Assembly (NCBI GenBank): GCA_024138025.1
Contig: JAMXBD010000688.1
Coordinates: 558,001 to 622,000 of the forward strand
Origin: Combretum micranthum
Lineage: Eukaryota; Streptophyta; Magnoliopsida; Myrtales; Combretaceae
Direction: 5' to 3'
DNA length: 64,000 nt
Within the stretch, counting starts at the first letter, position 1. The number at the start of each line of letters is the position of its first letter. Below, piece by piece: positions 24,601 to 35,600 of this stretch. A program made the translations under genes and the position numbers. The notes beneath the pieces are model-generated. The model had not been told where the DNA came from, searched no databases, and saw nothing but the letters and a program-made list of their open reading frames with translations.

Positions 24601-25241
24601 CGAAGAGAAATTAGATTTACTTAAATTAAATGAAAAAGAAAAAAATAGACAGTAAGAGAAAGAGGGGGCACCGGCCTCATGGGAAAAAGGGGAGGATAAA
24701 TTATTTAATTTGTATTTTTGTAATGAAAAGTAATTAAGATGTGATATATGAAAAATGTAAAGTAGTATTGAAAATAAAAATTGTAAGAAATAGGTGTATA
24801 GATAGTAAGAGTAGGTAGCAAGAAAAAATATATAGGTGAATAGTAGCGTATAACGACAAATTAATACCGGTAGTAAAGAAAATACGCATAAAAGTGCGAT
24901 ATTTGATATTTTTAGTTACCAAAAAATTATAAAACTGATATTTTTGAAATTTTTATATTATTATGAGTCTAATGGTGTTGTTGAAATATTTTTACTATCT
25001 TGAGCCCCAGGACAGGTTTTTTGAGAATCGATCCCATTTGGGTTAAAAACGAACTAAATTTTGACGAATTCGATCTTTTTACGCTTTCTGATATTATTAT
25101 GCACTATAATCTATGATTATCTCAATTTTATTATTCTAGAGTTAAAAGCACAGGATTGCCGGATCTAAAGCTAGGTTTTCTAGTTGACTTTTGATTTTAG
25201 GGTTTAAGCAAAAACTTAGCATAAAAATCTAAAGGTTTATA
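21625..25241 (-). repeat. Solo LTR, Tekay-like family, with TSD GTATT (copy S3)
   Basis: The plus strand starts TGTCATGCCCCAAAGGG and ends AAAGGTTTATA. GTATT is duplicated exactly at 21620-21624 and 25242-25246. Minus-strand sites are TATAAATA at 24592-24585, donor CCTTAG|GTAAAA (GT 24404-24403), acceptor TTTCTTTTGCCTAG (AG 22770-22769), a mutated second donor (GTGAGT changed to ATGAGT near 22695) and acceptor TTTTTGTATGCACAG (AG 22050-22049). A 22-bp AT run lies near 23045-23080. It is 3617 bp long with no internal domain, hence a solo LTR. The open frames inside it are incidental. Confidence 0.88.
22696..22768 (-). other. Putative LTR micro-exon (copy S3)
   Basis: In the conserved phase after the acceptor it reads ETKEDDNYYPKDYFD then TAG. 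It aligns without gaps to the other copies and keeps the P-x-D-aromatic-aromatic end. Confidence 0.45.
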
Positions 25242-25246
25242 GTATT

Positions 25247-26148
25247 TGTAAGATTTTGAACTTAATTTGTAATATTTATCTTTAATACCATTTTATTTCT
25301 TCTGAATTTGTGTTTAATGTTCAAAACTATGGAGAAATAATCTCCTTAACTTAGGATATTTAAATCTAAATCCTGATTCATGTGATTTCAAATGTGCTTC
25401 TGAATTGAATATTGATTAGGTATTTGCATTTAGTAGCTCGAACTTAATTTCGTAGATCTAAATTATGGTGCACATTTGAAATATCTTAAACATTATGCTT
25501 AATTTATTTCATATGTGCATGCCTTGTTTACCTGAAACATGAGTTTAATATTAAATAATTAAATTAATAGAATATGAAGAGCCAACACGAATTATTAATT
25601 ACGTTGAATTCCATATGAAATGTGAATATTTGTTAGTGTTGTATTGTCTATAGTATGTGAATTTAAAACTTATACTTTCATACCATAGATTAGACTTAGA
25701 ACATATTTTATTGAAAATTAAGCCCAAGACCAAGATAAAAATAAATATTTTTAGTAACCTCAAAAGTCAATAAAATAGATAGTGGATAAGTACCAAGATT
25801 ATTTATCTTAAAGTGTTATCTCAAAACAGATCCTAAAAGAAAATTTGTTTTCTAGAGAAGAAAAAGAAAGGAGCTTTACCATAAATTTTACCCGATTTCA
25901 CTTTATATTTTCCCCGTCAAAATTTCTAAAAAGTTTCCATTTCCAATTTAAGATCGTTTGAGGTAAGTTTTACATGCCATTATGATTGTTTTTCGTTTGT
26001 TTTCTCTGCATTTATGAAAACCCTATTTTAATAAGATGAAGTGATATATTGATGAATTCAGTAGATTTACAAGTTTAAATATATTCTTAAAGTGTATGAG
26101 TAAAAATTGTCTGGCCAATGGAGCATAATGTTATGAGTTTAATATTAT
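25247..26148. other. Unassigned retroelement-like DNA, right half
   Basis: Continuation of the 20880-21619 stretch across the solo LTR. No gene, RNA or terminal structure is recognised. It ends in a GT microsatellite (26149-26172) that forms the left border of element G1. Confidence 0.35.
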
Positions 26149-26172
26149 GTGTGTGTGTGTGTGTGTGTGTGT
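26149..26172 (+). repeat. GT dinucleotide microsatellite
   Basis: About twelve GT repeats abut the 5' LTR of G1. The first bases TGTAAG of the LTR are indistinguishable from the repeat, so the TSD of G1 cannot be read. Confidence 0.85.
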
Positions 26173-26720
26173 AAGTATAAACCCCTAGATTTTTCGGTAA
26201 ATATAAGTAAACCTTAAGAACTGGAAGTCAAACCAAAACCTTAAAGATAACTTAATTCTATGTTAAGTCTATGAATATAGATCCAACAATCCTGTGCACA
26301 AAACCTAAAGACAAGAAAAATGAGATAATTTCAAATTATAGTTTAGAAAATATAAGAAAGTTTACAAAAATTATATTCGCCAAAATTTAATTCGTTCCGA
26401 ACCCGAACGATATCAGTTTCTAAAATTAGGGTCCTAATAAGTAAAATAGTGAAAACACTCTGATAACATCATTAAACTCGTAATAATATAAGGATTTCAA
26501 AAATATCAGTTTTAGAATTTTTCGGCGACTAAAAATATCAAATAAAGTTCGTTTACGCTATTTTCTTTATTACCGGTATTTTAATTATCTAGTATACTAC
26601 TAATTTACTATTCACTACTATTTATTACTATTTCGATATCTCTACTTTTCCTTACTACCTAATTTTACATACCTATTTCTTATATATACTTTTCTCATAA
26701 AGCCTTACACATATTATATC

Positions 26721-27159
26721 TAGAGCTGGGCATATGGGCCAAAGCCTGCGGGCCGGCCCGTTGACCCACTTAAAAAAGCGGGCTGCGGCCAAAAAAATTT
26801 GGCCCATTTAAAAACGGGCCAAAATTTACCCGGCCCGTTAGCCCGCGGGCCAAAAGCGGGCTGGCCCGCGGGCCAAGAGTTAAAGCTTTAAAAAAAAAAA
26901 AATTTTAGTGTTCAGTCAATAACCCTAAAGCTAAACGCACCTAAACCAGAAATAGTAAAATAACAGTAAAATGCGGGCCAAATGGGCCATATTGGCCCTT
27001 TTTTGCCCATGTGGGCCAAACGGGCTAGCCCGCGGGCCGGGCCTGGGCCAAGTGATTTTGGCCCGTTTTTAAAACGGGCCAAAAATTTCTGGCCCGTTTA
27101 GCCCGCGGCCGAAGTGGGCTGGCCCGGCCTGGCCCGCCAGGCCCGTATGCCAAGCTCTA
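26721..27159. mobile_element. 439-bp hAT-type MITE with 8-bp TSD
   Basis: The terminal inverted repeats are TAGAGCTGGGCATATGGGCC on the left and, inverted, TAGAGCTTGGCATACGGGCC on the right. ATTATATC is duplicated exactly at 26713-26720 and 27160-27167, the 8-bp TSD typical of hAT elements. The matching place in the 3' LTR (about 45302-45315) reads ACATATCATATCTTAC without the insert, which gives an empty-site control. The arms are packed with GGGCC/GGCCC motifs around an A-rich core, so it stands out as a GC island. There is no coding capacity. Confidence 0.92.
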
Positions 27160-27194
27160 ATTATATCTTACCTTTTAATTACTTTTCATTAAAA

Positions 27195-27452
27195 AAAATT
27201 AATAATTTTTTTCCTATATTTCAAGTATGGCTAGCACCCCCCTTTGTCTCTCTTCATCCATTTTTATTTCATTTTCATTTAATTTTAATTACTCTAATTT
27301 CTACTCCAAAACTCTATAAATACAAAATTAATAATTTTTTTCCTATATTTCAAGCATGGCCAGCGCCCCCCTTTGTCTCTCTTCATCCATTTTTATTTCA
27401 TTTTCATTTAATGTTAATTACACTAATTTCTACTCCAAAACTCTATAAATAC
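27195..27452 (+). repeat. 129-bp tandem duplication containing the LTR TATA box
   Basis: Two adjacent copies run from AATTAATAATTTTTTTCC through TATAAATA, with period 129 (CCTATATTT at 27213 and 27342; TATAAATA at 27315 and 27444). The 3' LTR of the same element has only one copy of this block. The duplication therefore arose after integration, or in one LTR only. It doubles the core promoter. Confidence 0.88.
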
Positions 27453-29287
27453 ACCTTCCTTCTTTCATACTTTCTACATACTTCTCAAACCATAACAAAA
27501 CTCTTGCAAATTTTCCTCTCAAATTCTCTTTTCTCCTTTGTAAACCGTGAACCTCCCCCTTCCATTTCCAAATAATTTTCCACAAATTTTTCGTTCATTC
27601 ATCCATCACAAACCAACTTCCATCACCATAAACCTTAGATAAAAGTTCTAAACAATATTCATATCATATAGCTTAACATAATCATAGTGTATGTTTTCTA
27701 AACCTATGGTGTTATGAGAGCAATACTATATTCATGTTTTGTTCTTGTTCATGCACAAAATCTCATTTGTTATTATGTTATTTTATTGTTGTTATATGTT
27801 ATTGCTCTAATGTAACTTCTATATATTTTAAATATATTATGTATATATATTTCTTAAAGCATATAAGTTTACTAACATAACTTTTATTTATTTATGCCTT
27901 GTAATTTATTTATTTCATGCAATTTTATTAAAACTAGTCTTTCTAGTCTTGACTTATCCTTATTAAATCAAAACAAATTTCTTTTCCTTTTCTTTTCTCT
28001 TTCTTTTTGGGACTTTTCCATAATCTAAGTCTAGGGAGCCTTAATACCAATCTAAGACTCGCATAATTTTTTATTTTATTTTCTTGCTTTTCATTTCATG
28101 ACTAGTCTATCTCTAGTCCGGAAGCCTTGATGAAAGTTAAGACTTTCAATACTTAACTTTATTTACATGTTCTTTTGCTTATTTAATTTTCTACGTATCT
28201 TATTTTCCATATAAGTTATTATTCTTTTGTTATGTCATATAGTCATATGCTCATGATCATGCATAATCACCATGTTGTTGTTTAAATAAAAGGGGTTCTT
28301 TTCTTTTATTGAAAATTAAAACTAAAATCCTTACAAAATTAATTTTTAGCAATTAAGAAAATATTCCATTTAAAACTTAGGATTATAATTCAACAATATC
28401 CTTTTCAAAAATTTAAAAAATTTCATCATAGACTTTAAGAGTTTATGCTATGTAAAGCTTTTTCAAAACTTAATCATAAAGGCCTTTTACTCTCTTTTTC
28501 AAAATAAAATAAATTATTTTTAAATTTTGAGGTTTATAATTCTTTGTTTTACAAGTTTTTCTTAAGAACATACCTAGAAGAACTTATACCAACACTCTAA
28601 CAAATACTAAGAACTAAACAAATTTCTAAGTCAAATTAAAATTAACTCACTAAGTTAAGAAAAATACTTAGAAAAGTAATGTCATTAAACAACCTAAAGT
28701 AACAAGTTTTCAATAATATAAAAGGTTATTTTTATAAGGTCTATGAAGTAGGAATGGTAGTTAAAATATAAAAAGTACTCATATGAAATAAACTAAAAAT
28801 CTTAGTTTTCATTTCAACAAATTACAAAGGAAACTTGTAGATTCCAATCTTTAAAAAGGAAATTGTTTTACAGAAAACCTAGATTAGGCAATGTTATTTG
28901 AATCCTGCATCTAATGTGAGTTTATATATGTATAAAAAGGATTTTTCAATAATATAAATATCTATGTATTTGCTATGGGATTTTTTATTAATGAAAAGCT
29001 TAGAAAAATATATTTTTAGGGATGAGAATTTACATGTCAAATATGTACCATACAATTTTGAAAACCAAACGACTTTTTATGAAAAAAATAACCTTAGAAA
29101 TAGATAGATCTTTTCAAGTAGGTAGAAAGAAACATATAATATATGAAATTCCAAATTAAATGAGCAAGCTATGACCATTTTAAGTTGAATTTCTTGCCAT
29201 CCGAATTTTAATGAAAATGATAAAATAGAAATTGATAGTTTAAGTAGATCTTGGATGAAATACTCATTTTGCGAACTTTTTGTTTAG

Positions 29288-29353
29288 ATAATGAGGACCA
29301 GGACCTTATCTTTCCCAAAGATTACTTTAATTTATAGTGATCGCCATGGCCGA
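29288..29353 (+). other. Putative LTR micro-exon (G1 5' LTR)
   Basis: A 66-nt segment between acceptor TTTTTGTTTAG and donor CGA|GTGGGT. In the conserved phase it reads DNEDQDLIFPKDYFNL then TAG, one codon longer than the other copies because the usual stop is changed. Confidence 0.45.
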
Positions 29354-29935
29354 GTGGGTTTTTCTTTATGTTTTATGTATTCGTGCATATGCTTATAGAT
29401 TAGAGCACTAGATATTAGGAAAAGATAGAATTGGTATGCATGCAGGCTATCATGGGAACTATGTAAGTGATTCGTTATGTGTGATCAATAAACAATAAGT
29501 ATATCAGAGCTAGATTTGTTAATTAATATAAATTGCCTCTGTGTGTATTTTTATGTGTGCAAATATTGATTGATCGCCTTAAATGTATTATTGTCAGATC
29601 GAAAATCTCTTAAAACTAAATTGCTCATGCATATCATTTAAAATATCATCTTCACATTTTGCTACTACTCCTTCGTGTGGGTTCGAAAAGGTAAGCTGGC
29701 TAGCTATATCTTAAGGAGTTAGGACGTTCGAGGAATGCGACCAGGTGGTGTAGCCAAGCCAGATCGATCTCTTTGGATAAGAAAAGCCTAGGGACTAGTA
29801 GTATGGTTGATTGGAACCCTAAGACGCATGCAAATTTAGAGGAGGTTAATTGTGACCCATTCAAAGCATTCCTTAACATAGAATGGAGAGGTTAAATCCA
29901 TTCTACATACAAAACCAGATAGTCGTATGTATTGT

Positions 29936-31709
29936 TGATCTGACTAGAATTTGTATATATATAATTTCATATACTACCAGCAAGTGTACTGGGTCTTGAT
30001 CAAGTAATATAGAAGTGAGTTGAGTATCGTTCCCACAAGGACTAAATTAACTACTAGATTGGTATTAGCTTACACTAATATTTAGGCAATCAAAATTTAT
30101 CAATTAACTAACTAATTTTATCTATATGAATGCAATGAGATTGTGAGAAATTATCTAAGATGAATGTGGGAAGGAACAGAATCCATCCTAATCTTTACTA
30201 ATCATGCTGAATTTATATTATATGAATAATTAGGATTATGGATATTTGTAAGAAATTGTAAAGACCTAAAACTATCAAGTTTTAGTGAACATAAAATAAC
30301 CTATTAGCTTCCGCTATACAAATTATCATGGAATCTATTTTATATCATCAAAATCTTCCAATTTCTATGATTATCTAATATCCTAAATTAATTCCTCCCA
30401 ATTCCTTAGTGCGAAATTAAAATAAAATATTGCATGAAGTGCATGGAACAATTTCCAAATTAATATTAAACTTAATTGTTTCCACAATTTTTGTTTAATT
30501 TCAATTCATGAATTCCTATGAATCCTAATTCTTTTTCCAAATCATCAGAATTTTTATCAATTTAATTTCAATCAGAAATAAAATAGATAATTAGGATTCA
30601 ATAAAAATATTCCATAATTCTAACAATCCTATAATATAAATTTAAAAATCATTTTAGCAAAATTAGGATTTCATCACTTCCCACAAAGAAACGTTTAGCT
30701 ACTCATGGATGTTGATTCAATAATCAAATAAGAATATGTGATTGATAACATTATGAACAAAAATTTTAGATAAATGAATTGCATAAGAAAGAGAATAGAT
30801 ATCACTAATTCAAGTATCACAATCTTCAATTACAATTCTTGAAAGCTCAAATTCTCTCACAAATCTCTATGATATGTTAAGACTATTTGTATACTGAAGT
30901 ATTCCACTTTGCTTCTGCTTGTTGATTATTGTTGGAGGGGGGAGAACCCCTATTTATAGGAAAAAATTTTGTGCAAAGCATTTAAATAAAATTGCAGTTT
31001 CACAACGTACGATGGCAGTTACAGATCTTATGCTGGCGGCTTACAGATGGCGTAAAATCCTTTTTCTTCTTTGCGCAAGCAAGTGTACTGGCAGCTTTAC
31101 AACTTTCGGTTACAAGGGTAGGCTGCTTCTACGCGGCGGCTTAAACATAGATCTAGCCGGGTATATGAAGAAATGAAAGGTTGGGGCCAATTTATACGAA
31201 GCTGTCTCAAAGCCGGCCGGCTTTGGTGCCGGCCTAGATACTCCAACATATTTGATCTCTTCAATTTTCTTCAAGAATGTGTTGTCTTCATGTCGCTCAA
31301 AATCTGCGATTACACTGCCTCAACGTCGGCGGCTTATGAAGCCGGCGTAGGTTGTAACTCCTTTTGCGTTGGTGACTTTTGAACTTTAAGCTGACGGCCT
31401 TCAGTGTATGCTAGCCTTCATCTTCTACGCGGCAGCTTTGAGGCGGCGTAATAATTGGTTGAGTTAATATCTTGCAAAGCTGTGGCAGTGTAGGACAACA
31501 ACCTTTGGTGGTGCATCATGTAAGCGTCTAAACGCCGGCGGCTTTTGAATTTGAAATGCCGGCGTATCATTTAATTTTTCCATTTTTCTCTCCAAATTTC
31601 TTGTTTTGATTTCTTTGTTCAAATTAGACATGAACATGATTTTAATCAAAACAAGTACCCATTCTAGCTCTTTTGAACATCAACTAGTTGATAAAATATG
31701 ATCTTATCA
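29936..31709 (-). repeat. 3' LTR of the Athila-like element
   Basis: 1774 bp, with plus-strand ends TGATCTGA and GATCTTATCA, so it starts TGATAAGATC in element orientation. Minus-strand TATAAATAGGGG lies at 30958-30951. The adjacent polypurine tract on the minus strand (AAGTATGGGGAAT, 31722-31710) marks the internal border. It differs from the partner LTR by scattered substitutions and many 1-3 base indels. Confidence 0.9.
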
Positions 31710-31772
31710 ATTCCCCATACTTGAACTTTTGCTTGTCCTCAAGCAAAATAATGGAAAACAAAATGAAATCTC

Positions 31773-33050
31773 TCATAGATAGTACAACTTTTCTAATTTA
31801 ACAGTAAGAAGCTCCTTCTCAGTTGTGGCATAGTTTCTTTGAGCCTCATTTAAAGTCCGACTAGCATAGTATATAACATGAAACAACTTACCTCTTCTTT
31901 GACCCAATATTGCTCCTACAGCAACGTCGCTGGCATCACACATTAGTTCAAAAGGCAGCTCCCAATCAGGTGCAATAATCACTGGGGTAGATGTGAGCTT
32001 TTCCTTTAACGAGTTAAATGCCTGCAAACAATTGTCATCAAAATTAAACATTGTGTCTTTCTCAAGAAGATTGCAAGGGGTTTTAGAAATTTTAGAGAGA
32101 AATCTTTAATAAATCTTCTATAAAAACCTACATGTTCTAAAAAACTTCTAACTCCTTACAGTGGTGGGTGGTGGCAATTTTTCTATGATCTCAATTTTGG
32201 CCTTATCAACTTCAATTCCTCTTACTGAAACTTTATGACCCAAAACAATCCTTCTCTTACCATGAAATGACATTTTTCCCAGTTTAAAATAAATTTGTGT
32301 CTTTGCATCTTTGAAGAACACAAAGCTAAGTTTTCTAAACATGCTTCAAAAGACTTTCCAAAAAAGAAAAATCATCCATAAAAATTTCAATAAAATTCTC
32401 AAGATGTCAGAAAAATAGCCATCATACACCTTTGAAAAAGTAGTAGGTGCATTGCAAAGACCAAAGGGCTCTCTTAAAAGCAAAAGTGCCATAGGGACAT
32501 GTAAAAGTGGTTTTTTTCTTGGTATCTAAGGAGATATAGAATTTGATTATAACCAGAATAACCATCTAAAAAGCAATAATAATCATGCCCTGCAAGTTTT
32601 TCTAACATTGATCAATGAAAGGAGGGGAAAGTGATCTTTTCTGGTGGCATCATTTAATTTTCTATAATCAATGCAAACTCTCCACCCAGTTACAGTACGA
32701 GTAGGAATCAAGTGATTTTCTTCATTTTTCACTACAGTCATACCACCTTTCTTTGGTACAACTTGAACTGGACTTACCCACTTACTATCAGAGATAGGAT
32801 AGATAATACCTGCATCAAGAGTTTCAAACTTCCTTTTTTACTACCTCCTTAAGTGTTGGGTTAAGTCTCCTCTGTGGTTGAACGGTTTGTACTCAGCTTC
32901 CATCAAGATCTTGTGAGTACAAATGATAGGGCTAATTCCCTTGATATCAGCAATAGTCCAACCAATTGCTTCTTTATGCTTCCTTAGAACTCCAAGCAGC
33001 TGCTGCTCTTGTTCACCTGTCAAATAAGATGAAACAATTATTGGCAAAGT
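31773..33050 (-). pseudogene. Athila-like reverse transcriptase and partial RNase H
   Basis: The pre-RT block reads LLGVLRKHKEAIGWTIADIK (from about 33000). The catalytic region includes FMDDFS near 32370-32390, a standard F-x-D-D polymerase motif for Athila. It continues through LGHKVSVRGIEVDKAKIEII and IEKLPPPTT (32250-32150), then FNFDDNCLQAFNSLKEKLTS and VIYYASRTLNEAQRNYATTE (32051-31810) of RNase H. Stops and frameshifts separate these blocks. RNase H breaks after TEKELLTV and the sequence goes directly to a short tail ending LLEDKQKFKYGELI, which overlaps the polypurine tract. Integrase has been deleted at that junction. Confidence 0.85.
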
Positions 33051-33264
33051 ATCTCCAGTTCCTAGAAAAGCATATTTAAATGTGAAGGAAGGGGTTTAAG
33101 CTCAAGATTTGGTGGCTGTATCAATGATGGTACTGGCTTGCTTTCACTAGTGCCTAGCTCCTCATAATATCTTCCTTTGATTTGGTGCACTTTCTCAACT
33201 TCTTCTTCTTGCTCATCATCACTCCATCATCAAGATTTCTAAAACAGATTCCATAGTCTCTAAC

Positions 33265-33777
33265 CTACATTCTCTTCAACAGACTCAGAAATAAACTCAT
33301 CAAAATATCAATAGTATAACAGGAACCTTTATCAAATCTTTTCATTGCATCATAAACATTAAAGGTTACCTGATCATTTTCTACCCTTAAAGTGAGTTTA
33401 CCTTGTTCCACATCAATTAATGCTTTACCGGTTGCAAGGAATGGTCTGCCAAGAATCATTGGGACTTCACGATCCTCATCCATTTCCAAGACTATAAAGT
33501 CTACAGGAAATATGAACTTGTCAACTTCACCAAACGTTTTCAACAATACCACGTGGGTATTTGACACTTCTATCTGCAAGTTGCAAGGTGACATGAGTCT
33601 CTTGCATTCTTCAAGTCCTAATTTCCTGAAAATGGATAAAGGCATAAGATTAATACTTGCACCAGAATCAATAAGTACTTTATCAAAATGAAATTTTCCT
33701 ATAGTGCAAGGAACAGTAAAACTCCCCTGATCTCTTTGTTTGGTAGGCAAATGAGGTAGACTTTTCTGCAAAATCAT
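33265..33777 (-). pseudogene. Athila-like aspartic protease
   Basis: This open frame contains FDKVLIDSGASINLMPLSIF: the D-S-G-A active-site motif of retroviral-type aspartic proteases at about residues 36-40, followed by the hydrophobic I-N-L-M-P strand. The partner strand PMILGRPFLATG comes about 65 residues later, the classic I-L-G-R-P-F flap/core. It processes the Gag-Pol polyprotein. The 170-residue stretch is intact, but gag upstream and RT downstream are in other frames or interrupted. It is therefore part of a dead polyprotein rather than a free gene. Confidence 0.85.
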
Positions 33778-33941
33778 GGAGCATTCTCCTTGAGCATCAC
33801 TGGTTCATTTCCATCAATCCTTCTCTTCTTAGTAAGCAATTCCTTGATAAATTTTGCATATGAAGGCATTTCTTGAATCACTTCTAAGAATGGAATATTG
33901 ATTTGCAACTTCTTGAAACATCCAGAAATTTTGAAAATTGC

Positions 33942-35500
33942 TCATCCAATTTTTGTTGCTTCAATCTTCCGGAAAAGGAATGGTGGAACATAAGATCTTA
34001 CTTCAGGTGATTTTTGCACAGGTTCCTCCATCTTTTGTTTTCCTTTGTCTTTGACTGGAATCTCCTGTTTCTTGAACTTTTGACTCAGGGTCTCAACTTC
34101 TTTGCCACTTCTCAAAACAATTGCATTCACGGTTTTAGGATTTTCCTCAGTGTTGCTTGGTAAGAACCAGATGGTCTATTACCAATTTGCTGAGCAAGTT
34201 GATGGAATTTCCCTTGAAGATCTTGAATAATTGCATGCTGATTGTTGAGTGTGGTCTGAGTAGTTTGAATGAAAGTCTTCAACAATTCATCAGTTGAAAT
34301 TTGATTTTGCTGAGGTGGAGGTGGAGGCTGAGTATTTCTTATGGGACCTTGTCTTTGAAATCCAGGTGGGGGCTTGAAAACATTTGCATCATTCTTGTAA
34401 GAAAGATTTGGATGATTACGCCATTCTGGATTATAAGTATTTGAATATGGTCCATAATTAACCTTCCAAAATTTCCAACATAGTTGAGTTGCTCTCCACT
34501 TGATGATGGTGTATTGCCATGAGGACAATCATAAACTGGATGTGGTCCTGAGCACAACTCACAAGTAGCAACTTGATTAGAATTTAAAGAACTAGATGCT
34601 ACAAGTTTACTCACTTGTGTAGTTAAAGCTGAAACTTGAGCAGTGAGTTGTTGCATGGATTCACTATCTTGAACAGATTCCACCTTTGATCTTGTCCTTT
34701 CACAGCTCCAGTTGTGAGCACTAGAAGCTAATTCTTCAATTAATGCACTAGCTTCATCATATGTTTTTCCCATGAGTGATCCTCCGGATGTAGCATCCAC
34801 CAATGATCTCAAAGTCTCATCTAGACTGAGATAGAAATTTTCAAAAGAGATTATCCGGAAGTCCATGATGTGGGCATTTCCTTGCTTCTTTGAATCTTTC
34901 CCAAGCTTCATATAATGATTCTCCATGAAACTTTGTGAAGTTGGTGATCTCATTCCTTAGTCTGGCAGTTCTGGCAGGAGGGAAAAATCTCTTCAAAAAT
35001 TTTGTTGTCAAGTCTGCCCATGAAGTAATTGACTCGGGTGGTTGAGAGTTGAACCATGCCAATGCTTTATCCCTTAGAGAGAAAGGAAAAAGCTGCATTC
35101 TAATGGCCTCATCAGTAACACCATTAAGCTTGAGTATTGCAATATTGGAGGAATTTGGCAATGTGTTCATCCGGTGTTTCATTTGGATATCCTCCAAATT
35201 GATGTGATTCAACCATCTGAATCAATGCTGGTTTAAGCTCAAAATTGTTGGCTTGAACTGCAGGTCTTCTCACAGGACCTTGAACAGTTGGTACAGTGTA
35301 ATCCCGAAGTGCTCTAACAGGTGCAGCTTGAATTTGATTGTTGTTTGATCATTGTTTCCCTCATTGTTTCTTGGATCGTTTTCTGCCATTTCTTCTTGTC
35401 TTCTACGGTTTTCTCTCCTCTGTTGACAAAGTTCTTTCAATTTCAGGATCTATTGGTAGAAGATCAGCACTTCTACTTCTTTGCATATAACCTGTAAAGA
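33942..35500 (-). pseudogene. Athila-like gag
   Basis: Overlapping frames give the Gag core ALAWFNSQPPESITSWADLT, TTKFLKRFFPPART and EITNFTKFHGESLYEAWERF (35090-34900). A linker and a single knuckle CELCSGPHPVYDCPHG near 34560-34510 follow, then a Gln/Pro-rich tail and NAIVLRSGK near 34127. These blocks in this order are typical of plant Athila Gag. Frame changes near 34900 and 34500 break it into at least three pieces. It supplies the capsid/nucleocapsid in an active element, but this copy cannot make a full protein. Confidence 0.85.
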
Positions 35501-35575
35501 GGAAAGAAAAGAATCAATTCTTTGGAAAACACCTAAACTACTAGCAAAACTAAAAGTAATCTAATATTAATTTTG

Positions 35576-35594
35576 GTCCCCGGCAACGGCGCCA
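35576..35594 (-). other. tRNA-Asp-type primer binding site
   Basis: The plus strand reads GTCCCCGGCAACGGCGCCA. Its complement on the element strand is TGGCGCCGTTGCCGGGGAC, matching the 3' end of plant tRNA-Asp as I recall it at all but the last base. It lies six bases from the 5' LTR end at 35601 and fixes the element's orientation. Confidence 0.9.
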
Positions 35595-35600
35595 AAAACT

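Noticed and set aside
27114..27575. 153-residue open frame beginning MGWPGLARQARMPS
   Set aside because: It starts in the end of the hAT MITE and continues through a 129-bp LTR promoter duplication. The internal protein repeat is just that duplication, kept in frame because 129 is a multiple of three.
29936..29953. Alternative LTR start at TGTATATATA (about 29950)
   Set aside because: Comparing both LTR copies shows homology beginning at TGATCTGA, and only that start gives the exact 5-bp TSD ATTGT on both sides.
30919..31382. Plus-strand open frames in the left Athila LTR
   Set aside because: They lie on the strand opposite to the element, inside the LTR U3, and reflect the GC-rich motif array. 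No protein features.
33392..33691. 99-residue plus-strand frame
   Set aside because: Exact antisense shadow of the Athila aspartic protease.
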